In this document: in pieces, positions 25,201 through 32,478 of the stretch
Layout of the letters: the number at the start of each line of letters is the position of its first letter
Numbering within the stretch: position 1 is the first letter of the stretch
Assembly: GCF_024464655.1 (NCBI RefSeq)
Contig: NZ_JANHAV010000001.1
Span: 1 to 64,000 of the forward strand
Direction of reading: 5' to 3'
DNA length: 64,000 nucleotides
Origin: Halobellus inordinatus
Lineage (GTDB): Archaea > Halobacteriota > Halobacteria > Halobacteriales > Haloferacaceae
Program-made: the position numbers and the translations under genes
Notes under the pieces: model-generated
Database searches by the model: none
What the model was told of the DNA's origin: nothing
Seen by the model: only the letters and a program-made list of their open reading frames with translations

Positions 25201-25209
25201 GGTTTATGA
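25201..25209 (+). promoter_or_regulatory. TATA-like box for the HTH gene
   Basis: GGTTTATGA at about 25200-25208 lies 27-34 bases before the ATG at 25235, the position expected for a leaderless or near-leaderless haloarchaeal transcript. Confidence 0.45.
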
Positions 25210-25234
25210 CCGTTCGACTGCTCGAATTGTAACA

Positions 25235-25528
25235 ATGGCAGAGGCAGAAGAGGAGAGTCTCGACGACCTCCCTCCGAGCGCGAAGTTGGTCTTCAAAGTA
25301 CTCGAGTACAACGGCCCGCTAACCCAGAAAGGAATCGTCCAGGAATCGATGCTCTCGGCCCGGACGGTCCGCTACGCACTCGAGCGACTCGAGGGAATCG
25401 ACGTCGTCGACGAGGACGTCTACTTCGCCGACGCGCGACAGAATCTCTATCAGCTCACCGACGACGCACCGGAGACCCACCCCGCCGAGGGCGACGGCGA
25501 CGAAGCGGAAGCCTGCTGCGCGGAGTAA
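25235..25528 (+). CDS. Winged-helix (MarR-type) DNA-binding protein
   Basis: The 97-residue protein has a winged-helix core: PPSAKLVFKVLEYNGPLTQKGIVQESMLSARTVRYALERLEGIDVV (residues about 11-56) matches an HTH with the recognition helix at SARTVRYALERL, followed by a wing. The acidic C-terminus ends in two adjacent cysteines (ACCAE), unusual and possibly metal- or redox-linked. It stands between leuS and ubaA with its own promoter. Homologues are common in haloarchaea, and their targets are unknown. Confidence 0.8.
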   Translation: MAEAEEESLDDLPPSAKLVFKVLEYNGPLTQKGIVQESMLSARTVRYALERLEGIDVVDEDVYFADARQNLYQLTDDAPETHPAEGDGDEAEACCAE

Positions 25529-25595
25529 CCGCTCCCGTTTGGGGTTGGACTAATTTTCCACGAGAAGTTATCCCTCCCCACTCCCGAGTACGACT

Positions 25596-26408
25596 ATGTC
25601 GCTCTCACTCGACGCTACGCAACTGGATCGCTACTCCAGACACATCATTATGGACGAGGTCGGTCCCGAGGGACAAAAGCGCCTGCTCGACGCCCGGGTG
25701 CTCGTCGTCGGCGCGGGCGGCCTGGGCGCGCCGGTGATTCAGTACCTCGCCGCCGCGGGGGTCGGCACGCTCGGCATCGTCGACGACGACGTCGTCGAGC
25801 GGAGCAATCTCCAGCGCCAGGTCATCCACCACGATGCCGACGTCGGCCGACCGAAAGTCGACAGCGCAGCGGCGTTCGTCGAGGGCCTCAATCCGGACGT
25901 CGACGTCGAGACCTACGAGACCAGACTGGAGAAATCGAACGTCGAGGAGGTGGTCCCCGGCTACGACCTCGTCGTCGACGCCTCGGACAACTTCCCGACG
26001 CGGTACCTCCTGAACGACTTCTGTCGGCTCCGGGAGATCCCGATCGCCCACGGCGCGATCTACAAGTTCGAGGGACAGCTGACGACGCTCGTTCCCGGCG
26101 GACCGTGTTACCGCTGTCTGTTCCCCGAAGCGCCCGAGCCCGGAACAGTCCCGGACTGTGCGACAACCGGCGTCCTCGGCGTCCTGCCCGGAACCGTCGG
26201 CTGTATCCAGGCCACGGAAGCAGTGAAACTCATCCTCGACGCCGGCGATCTGCTGACAGGACAACTGCTTTTTTACGACGCGATGGAACTCTCCTTCGAG
26301 AAGGTTCCGTACCGCGAGAACCCCGACTGTCCGGTCTGCGGCGACGACCCGATCGACTCGATCGACGAGGTGGAGTACACGGCGGCCTGTGCGGTCGGCG
26401 GCGACTGA
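25596..26408 (+). CDS. ubaA: SAMP-activating E1 enzyme UbaA (MoeB/ThiF family)
   Basis: The 270-residue protein shows the E1-like core: RYSRHIIMDEVGPEGQKRL, VLVVGAGGLGAPVIQYLAAAGVG (ATP loop), DDDVVERSNLQRQ, and ASDNFPTRYLLND. Two CxxC zinc pairs are seen (CYRCLFPEAPEPGTVPDC region and NPDCPVCGDDP). In Haloferax, UbaA adenylates the SAMP proteins for protein conjugation and sulfur transfer to tRNA thiouridine and molybdopterin. The reactive cysteine is likely in VPDCATTGVLG. No rhodanese domain is attached. No samp gene is adjacent. Confidence 0.92.
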   Translation: MSLSLDATQLDRYSRHIIMDEVGPEGQKRLLDARVLVVGAGGLGAPVIQYLAAAGVGTLGIVDDDVVERSNLQRQVIHHDADVGRPKVDSAAAFVEGLNPDVDVETYETRLEKSNVEEVVPGYDLVVDASDNFPTRYLLNDFCRLREIPIAHGAIYKFEGQLTTLVPGGPCYRCLFPEAPEPGTVPDCATTGVLGVLPGTVGCIQATEAVKLILDAGDLLTGQLLFYDAMELSFEKVPYRENPDCPVCGDDPIDSIDEVEYTAACAVGGD

Positions 26409-26440
26409 ATCCGTCGCTGCGAGGGCGTTCGAGCCCGCGC

Positions 26441-27121
26441 TTACGTTCTCCCGCCCGGAATCGCGTCGACGACGCGTTCCAGTACCGTCGCCTCCGCCTT
26501 TCGGAGGTGTTCGGCTGCGGTTCCGACGGCGCAGTCGAGTTCCTCGGCCACCGCTTCGAGCGTCGCATCCCGGGGATCGGCGTAGTATCCACACGCGACT
26601 GCGACGCGGAGCGCTTCACGTTGTCGAGACGAGAGCGCGGCGGTCGGGTCCGAGAGGCGGCCGTCGTACGGTTGGATCTGCTGGACGGTTACTCCGATTT
26701 CGCTCGGGAGTCCGTCGAGTGCGGTCTCCACTTCGCTCGCCGTCCCGACGAGCGAGACGTCGATACAGCGATCCTCGCGGTAGATGACCGGTGGAACGAC
26801 CACGACGCCGGTTCCCAGGAACGCCGCGGTCAATCTGGCATCGGCGGCGCGTTGATCTTCGGTGACGGCGAGGTGGAACCCCCGCTGTGTCGGTTCAGTG
26901 GCGACTTCGTAATCCAGAATCGACGGCTGGTCGGCCAGCTCCGCCGTGTACGACGTGGGATCGTCGCCGTCGACGAAGAACACGAGCGTGTTTCGATCGC
27001 CGACTGCGGGATTCCAGTGCCGGAGGCGCGTCTCCCGGAACCCGGGTGTGTCGGCCACGAACGCGTGCATCGGATGAACGTACGGTTCGGGGAGGTCGAG
27101 CCGCAACCGCAGCGAGCGCAT
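26441..27121 (-). CDS. Bat-type HTH-10 transcription regulator
   Basis: The 226-residue protein has an N-terminal domain of mixed alpha/beta character (residues 1-150) and a C-terminal HTH_10 bacterio-opsin-activator-type domain: LSSRQREALRVAVACGYYADPRDATLEAVAEELDCAVGTAAEHLRKAEATVLERVV. Such one-component regulators are numerous in haloarchaea. It is divergent from the stand-alone nuoCD gene with 86 bases between, so it may control it. Its own TATA-like sequence (complement of GGTAAAA at about 27145-27151) lies 24-30 bases before the ATG at 27121. Confidence 0.85.
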   Translation of the reverse strand: MRSLRLRLDLPEPYVHPMHAFVADTPGFRETRLRHWNPAVGDRNTLVFFVDGDDPTSYTAELADQPSILDYEVATEPTQRGFHLAVTEDQRAADARLTAAFLGTGVVVVPPVIYREDRCIDVSLVGTASEVETALDGLPSEIGVTVQQIQPYDGRLSDPTAALSSRQREALRVAVACGYYADPRDATLEAVAEELDCAVGTAAEHLRKAEATVLERVVDAIPGGRT

Positions 27122-27144
27122 CGGAGGAGATTGGGTCTGTCGAA

Positions 27145-27158
27145 GGTAAAAGTATACC
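27145..27158. promoter_or_regulatory. Shared AT-rich core promoter between HTH-10 and nuoCD
   Basis: GGTAAAAGTATACC is a near-palindromic AT-rich block in the 86-base divergent region. On the minus strand it lies where the TATA box of the HTH-10 gene should be. On the plus strand its position would place a transcript start about 25-30 bases before the nuoCD ATG. A regulator bound here could affect both genes. Confidence 0.4.
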
Positions 27159-27207
27159 TCAGACGTGAGGCAGCAGTCCCAGGTGAGAGTCTTCCGAACA
27201 CTGCGGT

Positions 27208-28881
27208 ATGCAACACCCGTGCGAACCCTCCGCCGAGCCGACGCCGGTCGATACGCCGACCAACTCGACCGCCGAACGCGCTCTCGCGTCGCTGGAGCAG
27301 TCGTTTCACGTCCGCCGGGAATCCCACCAGCACGCGCCCGGCGTCGTGATCCGCCCGGATGCGGTGCAGGACGTGCTGCGACACCTACGCGAGGTGGCCG
27401 GGTTCGACCACCTCTCGTGTGTGACCGCTCAGGAGTACCCCGACCGCTACGAGACGATTCACCACCTGAGGCAGTACGCCGATCCGACCACGGAACTGAG
27501 CGTGATCGTCCCGGCGCCCAGTGACGCGCCCGCGAGCCAGTCGGCGGCCCCCGTCTTCCCGACCGCGGGCTGGCACGAACGCGAGGCGTACGATCTGATC
27601 GGCATCGAGTACGACGACCATCCGGATCTGCGCCGCCTGCTCCTCCCCGAGACGTGGCAGGGACACCCGCTCTCGCTGGATTACGATCAGCATCGGCCAC
27701 AGATCGTCCCCTACACCGAGAACGTCAATCCCGTCCAGGACGACGAGCGCGACGGCGACACGCTGCTTTTGAACATCGGGCCGCATCACCCGGCCACGCA
27801 CGGTGTCCTCCACCTGCAAGTCACGCTCGACGGCGAGCAGATCGTCGACGTCGACCCCGACATCGGCTACATCCACCGCTGTGAGGAGCAGATGTGCCAG
27901 TCGAAGACTTACCGTCACCAGATTATGCCCTACCCCGATCGTTGGGACTGGGGCGGCGCGGGCTTGCTGAACGAGTGGGCCTACGCGCGGACGGCAGAGC
28001 ACCTTGCCGACATCGAAGTCCCCGAGTACGCCCAGGTCGTCCGGACGATGGCAGCGGAACTCTCGCGGATGCTCTCGCACTTTCTCGCCGTCGGCGCGTA
28101 CGCGCTCGACGTCATCGGCGACTTCACGGCCACGTTTATGTACGCGATCAAGGACCGCGAGACGGTCCAGAACATCCTCGAAGACCTCACCGGCCAGCGG
28201 CTGATGTTCAACTACTTCCGCCTGGGCGGCGTCGTCTGGGACCTCCCCGAGCCACGTGAGGAGTTTCTCGCGAAGATCTACGACTTCGTCGACGACCTTC
28301 CGGAGCGACTGGCAGAGTATCACGACCTGCTCACCGGCAACGAGGTCATCCAGCTTCGAACCGTCGACACCGGAGTGCTCTCGACGGAGACGGCGAAGGC
28401 CTACGGCTGCACCGGCCCCGTCGCACGCGGTTCGGGTATCGACTACGACCTGCGTCGCGACGATCCCTACGGCTACTACGACAAGCTCGAGTGGGATGTC
28501 GTCACCGAACCAGACGGTGACAATTTCGCTCGTCTCCTGGTCCGATTACAGGAACTCGAACAGTCCGCGAAGATCGTCGAACAGTGTGCTGACCGCTTGG
28601 CGGAGTGGCCGGCTGACGAGCGAACGATCCAGGCCAACGTCCCGCGGACGATCAAGCCCGACCCAGACGCCGAAGTGTATCGAGCTGTCGAGGCCGCGAA
28701 GGGCGAACTCGGGATCTACATCCGTTCGGACGGCACCGACACTCCCGCGCGGTTCAAGATCCGTGGCCCCTCGTTCTCGCATCTCCAGGCCCTCCCCGAA
28801 ATGACCGAGGGCGAGTACATCCCGGACCTGATTGCGACGCTCGGCAGCCTCGACACGATTATGGGCGAAGTCGACCGGTAG
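27208..28881 (+). CDS. nuoCD: NADH-quinone oxidoreductase-type subunit CD fusion, stand-alone
   Basis: The 557-residue fusion has a NuoC part (residues about 20-175; GWHEREAYDLIGIEYDDHPDLRRLLLPE) and a NuoD part (residues about 190-557; IGPHHPATHGVLHL, IGYIHRCEEQMCQ, GDFTATFMYAIKDRE, GCTGPVARGSGIDYDLR, IRGPSFSHLQALPEM). In the complete complex these subunits form the peripheral arm around the quinone site. Haloarchaeal nuo genes normally run nuoA-B-CD-H-I-J-K-L-M-N; here CD stands alone with no nuoB before it and mutS after it, so it is probably a second copy. The key motifs are intact, so it is not an obvious pseudogene. Confidence 0.9.
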   Translation: MQHPCEPSAEPTPVDTPTNSTAERALASLEQSFHVRRESHQHAPGVVIRPDAVQDVLRHLREVAGFDHLSCVTAQEYPDRYETIHHLRQYADPTTELSVIVPAPSDAPASQSAAPVFPTAGWHEREAYDLIGIEYDDHPDLRRLLLPETWQGHPLSLDYDQHRPQIVPYTENVNPVQDDERDGDTLLLNIGPHHPATHGVLHLQVTLDGEQIVDVDPDIGYIHRCEEQMCQSKTYRHQIMPYPDRWDWGGAGLLNEWAYARTAEHLADIEVPEYAQVVRTMAAELSRMLSHFLAVGAYALDVIGDFTATFMYAIKDRETVQNILEDLTGQRLMFNYFRLGGVVWDLPEPREEFLAKIYDFVDDLPERLAEYHDLLTGNEVIQLRTVDTGVLSTETAKAYGCTGPVARGSGIDYDLRRDDPYGYYDKLEWDVVTEPDGDNFARLLVRLQELEQSAKIVEQCADRLAEWPADERTIQANVPRTIKPDPDAEVYRAVEAAKGELGIYIRSDGTDTPARFKIRGPSFSHLQALPEMTEGEYIPDLIATLGSLDTIMGEVDR

Positions 28882-29086
28882 CGTCGCCGACGAAACGGCG
28901 TCGCTCACTGAGGGTGAAGGCAAACAGTCGGCACACGCGTCACTGCCCGCGTCGACGTGCCGAACGACCGCTGCCCGACGCGGGACGGATGCTACGTCAC
29001 GGAGACGCTGGCCTCTTCCTCCGATATAAACCCAGGGTCGCGCCGTGCTCATCTGCGCGCGCCGTCCGCCCACACCGCAGCGTTTT

Positions 29087-29095
29087 ATCCGCGCG
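29087..29095 (+). promoter_or_regulatory. TATA-like box for mutS
   Basis: GTTTTATCC at 29087-29095 sits 17-25 bases before the mutS ATG at 29112, giving a transcript with almost no leader. It also helps reject a longer start upstream of 29112. Confidence 0.45.
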
Positions 29096-29111
29096 CAGCC
29101 CAGGTGCGCGT

Positions 29112-31871
29112 ATGGCCTCGCAGGGAATCGTCGAGGAGTTTCTCTCTCTGAAATCCGACACCGACGCGGACGTCCTGACGATGCAGTGCGGCGACTTCTA
29201 CGAGTTCTTCGCCGACGATGCCGAACTGGTCGGTGACGAACTCGATCTGAAGATCTCCGAGAAGTCCTCGCACGGGTCGTCGTATCCGATGGCCGGCGTC
29301 CCCGTCGACGACCTCACACCATATTTAAAGGCACTCGTCGAGCGCGGCTACCGGGTCGCCGTCGCCGACCAGTTCGAAGACGACAGCGGCGACCACTACC
29401 GAAGCGTCACGCGGACCGTCACGCCCGGCACGCTCTTAGAGACCGACGACGCCGACGCGCGCTATATCGCCGCAGTCGTCGGCGAGACGAGCGGAACGAG
29501 TGACGAGCGCCGATCCACCGGCGGCGTCTCGGGTTCCGACGACGACGGCATCGGCCTCGCTTTCGCCGACGCGACGACCGGACAGTTCCTCGTGACGGTC
29601 GCCGACGACGCCGACGACGCGCTCTCGGAACTCTATCGGTTTGGGCCGGTCGAGATCCTTCCGGGTCCTGACGTCCGCGGCGACGACGCGCTCACCCGCC
29701 GGCTTCGCGAGGAGACCGACGCGACCGTCTCGCTCTTCGAGGCCGACGCCTTCGCACCGGGACGCGCGAAACATCGCCTCCGCGAGCACTTCGGCCGCGA
29801 GACGCTCGACAGCGTCGGCCTCCAGCGCGACCCGGCGATCCGCGCGGCGGGCGCGGCCCTCCGCTACGTCGAGGAGACCGGCGCGGGCGTCCTGCCGTCG
29901 ATGACGCGCCTGCGCTCCTTCGAGACGAACGAGCACCTCGAACTCGACTCGACGACGCAGCGGAACCTCGAACTCACGGAGACGATGCAGGGCGACCGCG
30001 ACGGCACCCTCGTCGACACGATCGACCACACGGTGACGAGTCCGGGCGGGCGACTCCTTCGCGAGTGGGTGACCCGCCCGCGACGCGACCGCGCGGAACT
30101 GACGCGCCGACTCGACGCGGTTGAGGCGCTCACCGCGGCCGCACTCGCCCGCGAACGCGTCCGCGAGGCGCTCGACGGCGGCTACGACCTCGAACGGCTG
30201 GCCGCCCGGGCGGCGTCCGGCAGCGCCGACGCTAGCGACTTGCTGGCCGTCCGCGATACGCTCGGAATCCTTCCGGACGTCGCCGACGCTATCGAGGGGT
30301 CACGCCTCGAATCGTCGCCGCTCGCCGCGGTCGTCGAGCGGCCCGACCGCGACGCGGCCGGCCGTCTCCGCAAGGAACTGGCGGCGGCGCTCGCCGACGA
30401 CCCCCCGAAGACGGTGACGCAGGGCGGCCTGTTCCGCCGCGGCTACGACGACGAACTCGACGACTTGCTGGACCGCCACGAGGACGCACAGGAGTGGATC
30501 GACACGCTCGCCGAACGCGAGAAGCGCCAGCACGGCCTCAGCCACGTCACGGTCGATCGGAACAAGACCGACGGGCACTACATCCAGGTCGGCAAGTCGG
30601 TCGCCGATCAGGTGCCCGAGCACTATCGGGAGATCAAGACGCTGAAGAACTCCAAGCGGTTCGTCACCGACGAACTGGAGGAGCGCGAGCGGGAGATCCT
30701 CAGATTAGAGGAGGCCCGCGGCGATCTGGAGTACGACCTCTTCTGTGACCTCCGCGAGCGGGTCGCCGACCACGCCGAACTCCTGCAGGACGTCGGTCGC
30801 GCTCTCGCCGAGGTCGACGCGTTGGCGTCGCTCGCGACGCACGCCGCCGGCAACGACTGGACCCGTCCGGAACTGACCGAGCCGGGACCGCTGCAGATCG
30901 ACGCCGGTCGCCACCCCGTCGTCGAGCAGACGACCGAGTTCGTCCCCAACGGCGTCCGAATGGACGGAGATCGAGAGTTCCTGATCGTCACCGGGCCGAA
31001 TATGAGCGGGAAGTCGACGTATATGCGGCAGGTCGCGCTCGTCACGCTGCTCGCACAGGTCGGGAGCTTCGTCCCGGCGCGCTCGGCGACGATCGGCGTC
31101 GTCGACGGCATCTACACCCGTGTCGGCGCGCTCGACGAACTCGCGCAGGGCCGCTCGACGTTCATGGTCGAGATGCAGGAACTCTCGAACATCCTGCACT
31201 CGGCGTCGGAAGATTCGCTGGTCATCCTCGACGAAGTCGGGCGCGGCACCGCGACCTACGACGGCATCTCGATCGCGTGGGCCGCGACGGAGTATCTCCA
31301 CAACGAGGTCCGCGCGAAGACGCTCTTTGCGACGCACTACCACGAGCTCACGTCGCTGGCGGACCACCTCGATCGCGTCGCGAACGTCCACGTCGCCGTC
31401 GACGATGCGGGTGACGACGTGACGTTCCTCCGGACGATCGAGGACGGTCCGACAGATCGCTCCTACGGCGTCCACGTCGCGGAGTTGGCCGGCGTCCCCG
31501 ACCCGGTCGTCTCCCGCGCGGACGCGGTGCTCGCGCGCCTCCGCGCCGAGGAGGCGATCGAGGCCCGCGGAAGCGGTGGCGGCGATAGTGAGCCGACGCA
31601 GGCCGTCTTCGACCTCTCGGCCGGCCAGTTCGTCGACGAGACGGCGAGCGCGGAGGCGACCGACGGCGGTCGGACGGGCGAGGAGAACGCGGCGGCCGAT
31701 GCGTCGACCACCTCTGCCGCAGACCCCGACGCCGACCCGTCGCGGCCGGCCGCAGTCGACCCGGAACTGGACGATATCGCCGCCGAACTGACGGAACTGG
31801 ATCTGAACGACATGTCCCCGATCGAACTGATGACGACCGTTCAGGAGTGGAAGCAGCGGCTGGACGAGTAG
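29112..31871 (+). CDS. mutS: DNA mismatch repair protein MutS
   Basis: The 919-residue MutS1 carries the mismatch-recognition domain near the N-terminus, with the Phe-x-Glu-like motif QCGDFYEFF at residues about 25-33 and SYPMAGVPVDDLTPYLKALVERGYRVAVADQ. The core and clamp helices follow, then the ATPase with Walker A GPNMSGKST near residue 628, and LVILDEVGRGTATYDGISIAWA and ATHYHELTSLA. A low-complexity acidic stretch at about residues 830-885 precedes the C-terminal helix. It is followed on the same strand by a nudix gene and mutL. Haloarchaeal MutS1/MutL are bacterial-type. Confidence 0.96.
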   Translation: MASQGIVEEFLSLKSDTDADVLTMQCGDFYEFFADDAELVGDELDLKISEKSSHGSSYPMAGVPVDDLTPYLKALVERGYRVAVADQFEDDSGDHYRSVTRTVTPGTLLETDDADARYIAAVVGETSGTSDERRSTGGVSGSDDDGIGLAFADATTGQFLVTVADDADDALSELYRFGPVEILPGPDVRGDDALTRRLREETDATVSLFEADAFAPGRAKHRLREHFGRETLDSVGLQRDPAIRAAGAALRYVEETGAGVLPSMTRLRSFETNEHLELDSTTQRNLELTETMQGDRDGTLVDTIDHTVTSPGGRLLREWVTRPRRDRAELTRRLDAVEALTAAALARERVREALDGGYDLERLAARAASGSADASDLLAVRDTLGILPDVADAIEGSRLESSPLAAVVERPDRDAAGRLRKELAAALADDPPKTVTQGGLFRRGYDDELDDLLDRHEDAQEWIDTLAEREKRQHGLSHVTVDRNKTDGHYIQVGKSVADQVPEHYREIKTLKNSKRFVTDELEEREREILRLEEARGDLEYDLFCDLRERVADHAELLQDVGRALAEVDALASLATHAAGNDWTRPELTEPGPLQIDAGRHPVVEQTTEFVPNGVRMDGDREFLIVTGPNMSGKSTYMRQVALVTLLAQVGSFVPARSATIGVVDGIYTRVGALDELAQGRSTFMVEMQELSNILHSASEDSLVILDEVGRGTATYDGISIAWAATEYLHNEVRAKTLFATHYHELTSLADHLDRVANVHVAVDDAGDDVTFLRTIEDGPTDRSYGVHVAELAGVPDPVVSRADAVLARLRAEEAIEARGSGGGDSEPTQAVFDLSAGQFVDETASAEATDGGRTGEENAAADASTTSAADPDADPSRPAAVDPELDDIAAELTELDLNDMSPIELMTTVQEWKQRLDE

Positions 31872-32046
31872 AGCGCGCCCGACGGGCCGGCCGTCGCTAT
31901 CGCCACGACCGGTAACGATTAGGGCGCATACGACCAGTACCCGGATAGCAAATGTGTTGGGACGAGCGACCGCGCTGTCTGCTGTCGGGCCGAATCGGCC
32001 GTTCGACGCGGTGCGAGGCGACCGCGTCACGGCAGGGAGCGCCGAC

Positions 32047-32478
32047 GTGACCGATGCCGACGACCACCTGGAGGCGACGATCAGTCAGCGAGGTGTCCTC
32101 TTCGCCGCCTCGGGTGACGTGCTTATCGTCCGCCGGAGCACCGACGGCGGGTGGGAACTCCCCGGCGGCCGGCTCGAACCGTACGAGGACGCGCCCGACG
32201 GGATCCACCGCGAGATCGTCGAGGAGACGGCGCTCGACGTTCACGTCGGCCGGCCCATCCACACGGCGTCGTGGCGAAACGACACCGACCAGGGACGCTT
32301 CGCGGTCTACTACTGGTGTGCGGTCCCCGCCGGACTCGACGTCGTCGCCGACGATCCAGTCCAGCTCAGCCACGAACACTCGACGCACGCGTGGCTGTCG
32401 CCGGAAGCGGCCGCCGACCGACTGAGCGCGGTACAGTCCGAGGCAGTTTTGACGGCGACGGAGGTCTACGACCCGTGA
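32047..32478 (+). CDS. NUDIX hydrolase between mutS and mutL
   Basis: The 143-residue protein has the nudix box GGRLEPYEDAPDGIHREIVEETALDV, with the REIVEE metal ligands near residues 59-64, preceded by GDVLIVRRSTDGGWELPGG. It resembles 8-oxo-dGTP or general nucleotide diphosphate hydrolases. The GTG at 32047 was chosen as start; a GTG at 31954 would add 31 less conserved residues. Its stop overlaps the mutL start (GTGA), implying coupled translation and a role linked to mismatch repair, such as cleaning the nucleotide pool. Substrate is unknown. Confidence 0.85.
   Translation: MTDADDHLEATISQRGVLFAASGDVLIVRRSTDGGWELPGGRLEPYEDAPDGIHREIVEETALDVHVGRPIHTASWRNDTDQGRFAVYYWCAVPAGLDVVADDPVQLSHEHSTHAWLSPEAAADRLSAVQSEAVLTATEVYDP

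Noticed and set aside
28914-29111. In-frame extension of mutS by 66 codons upstream
   Set aside because: It passes through the TATA-like box at 29087-29095 and encodes Cys/Arg-rich sequence unlike MutS.
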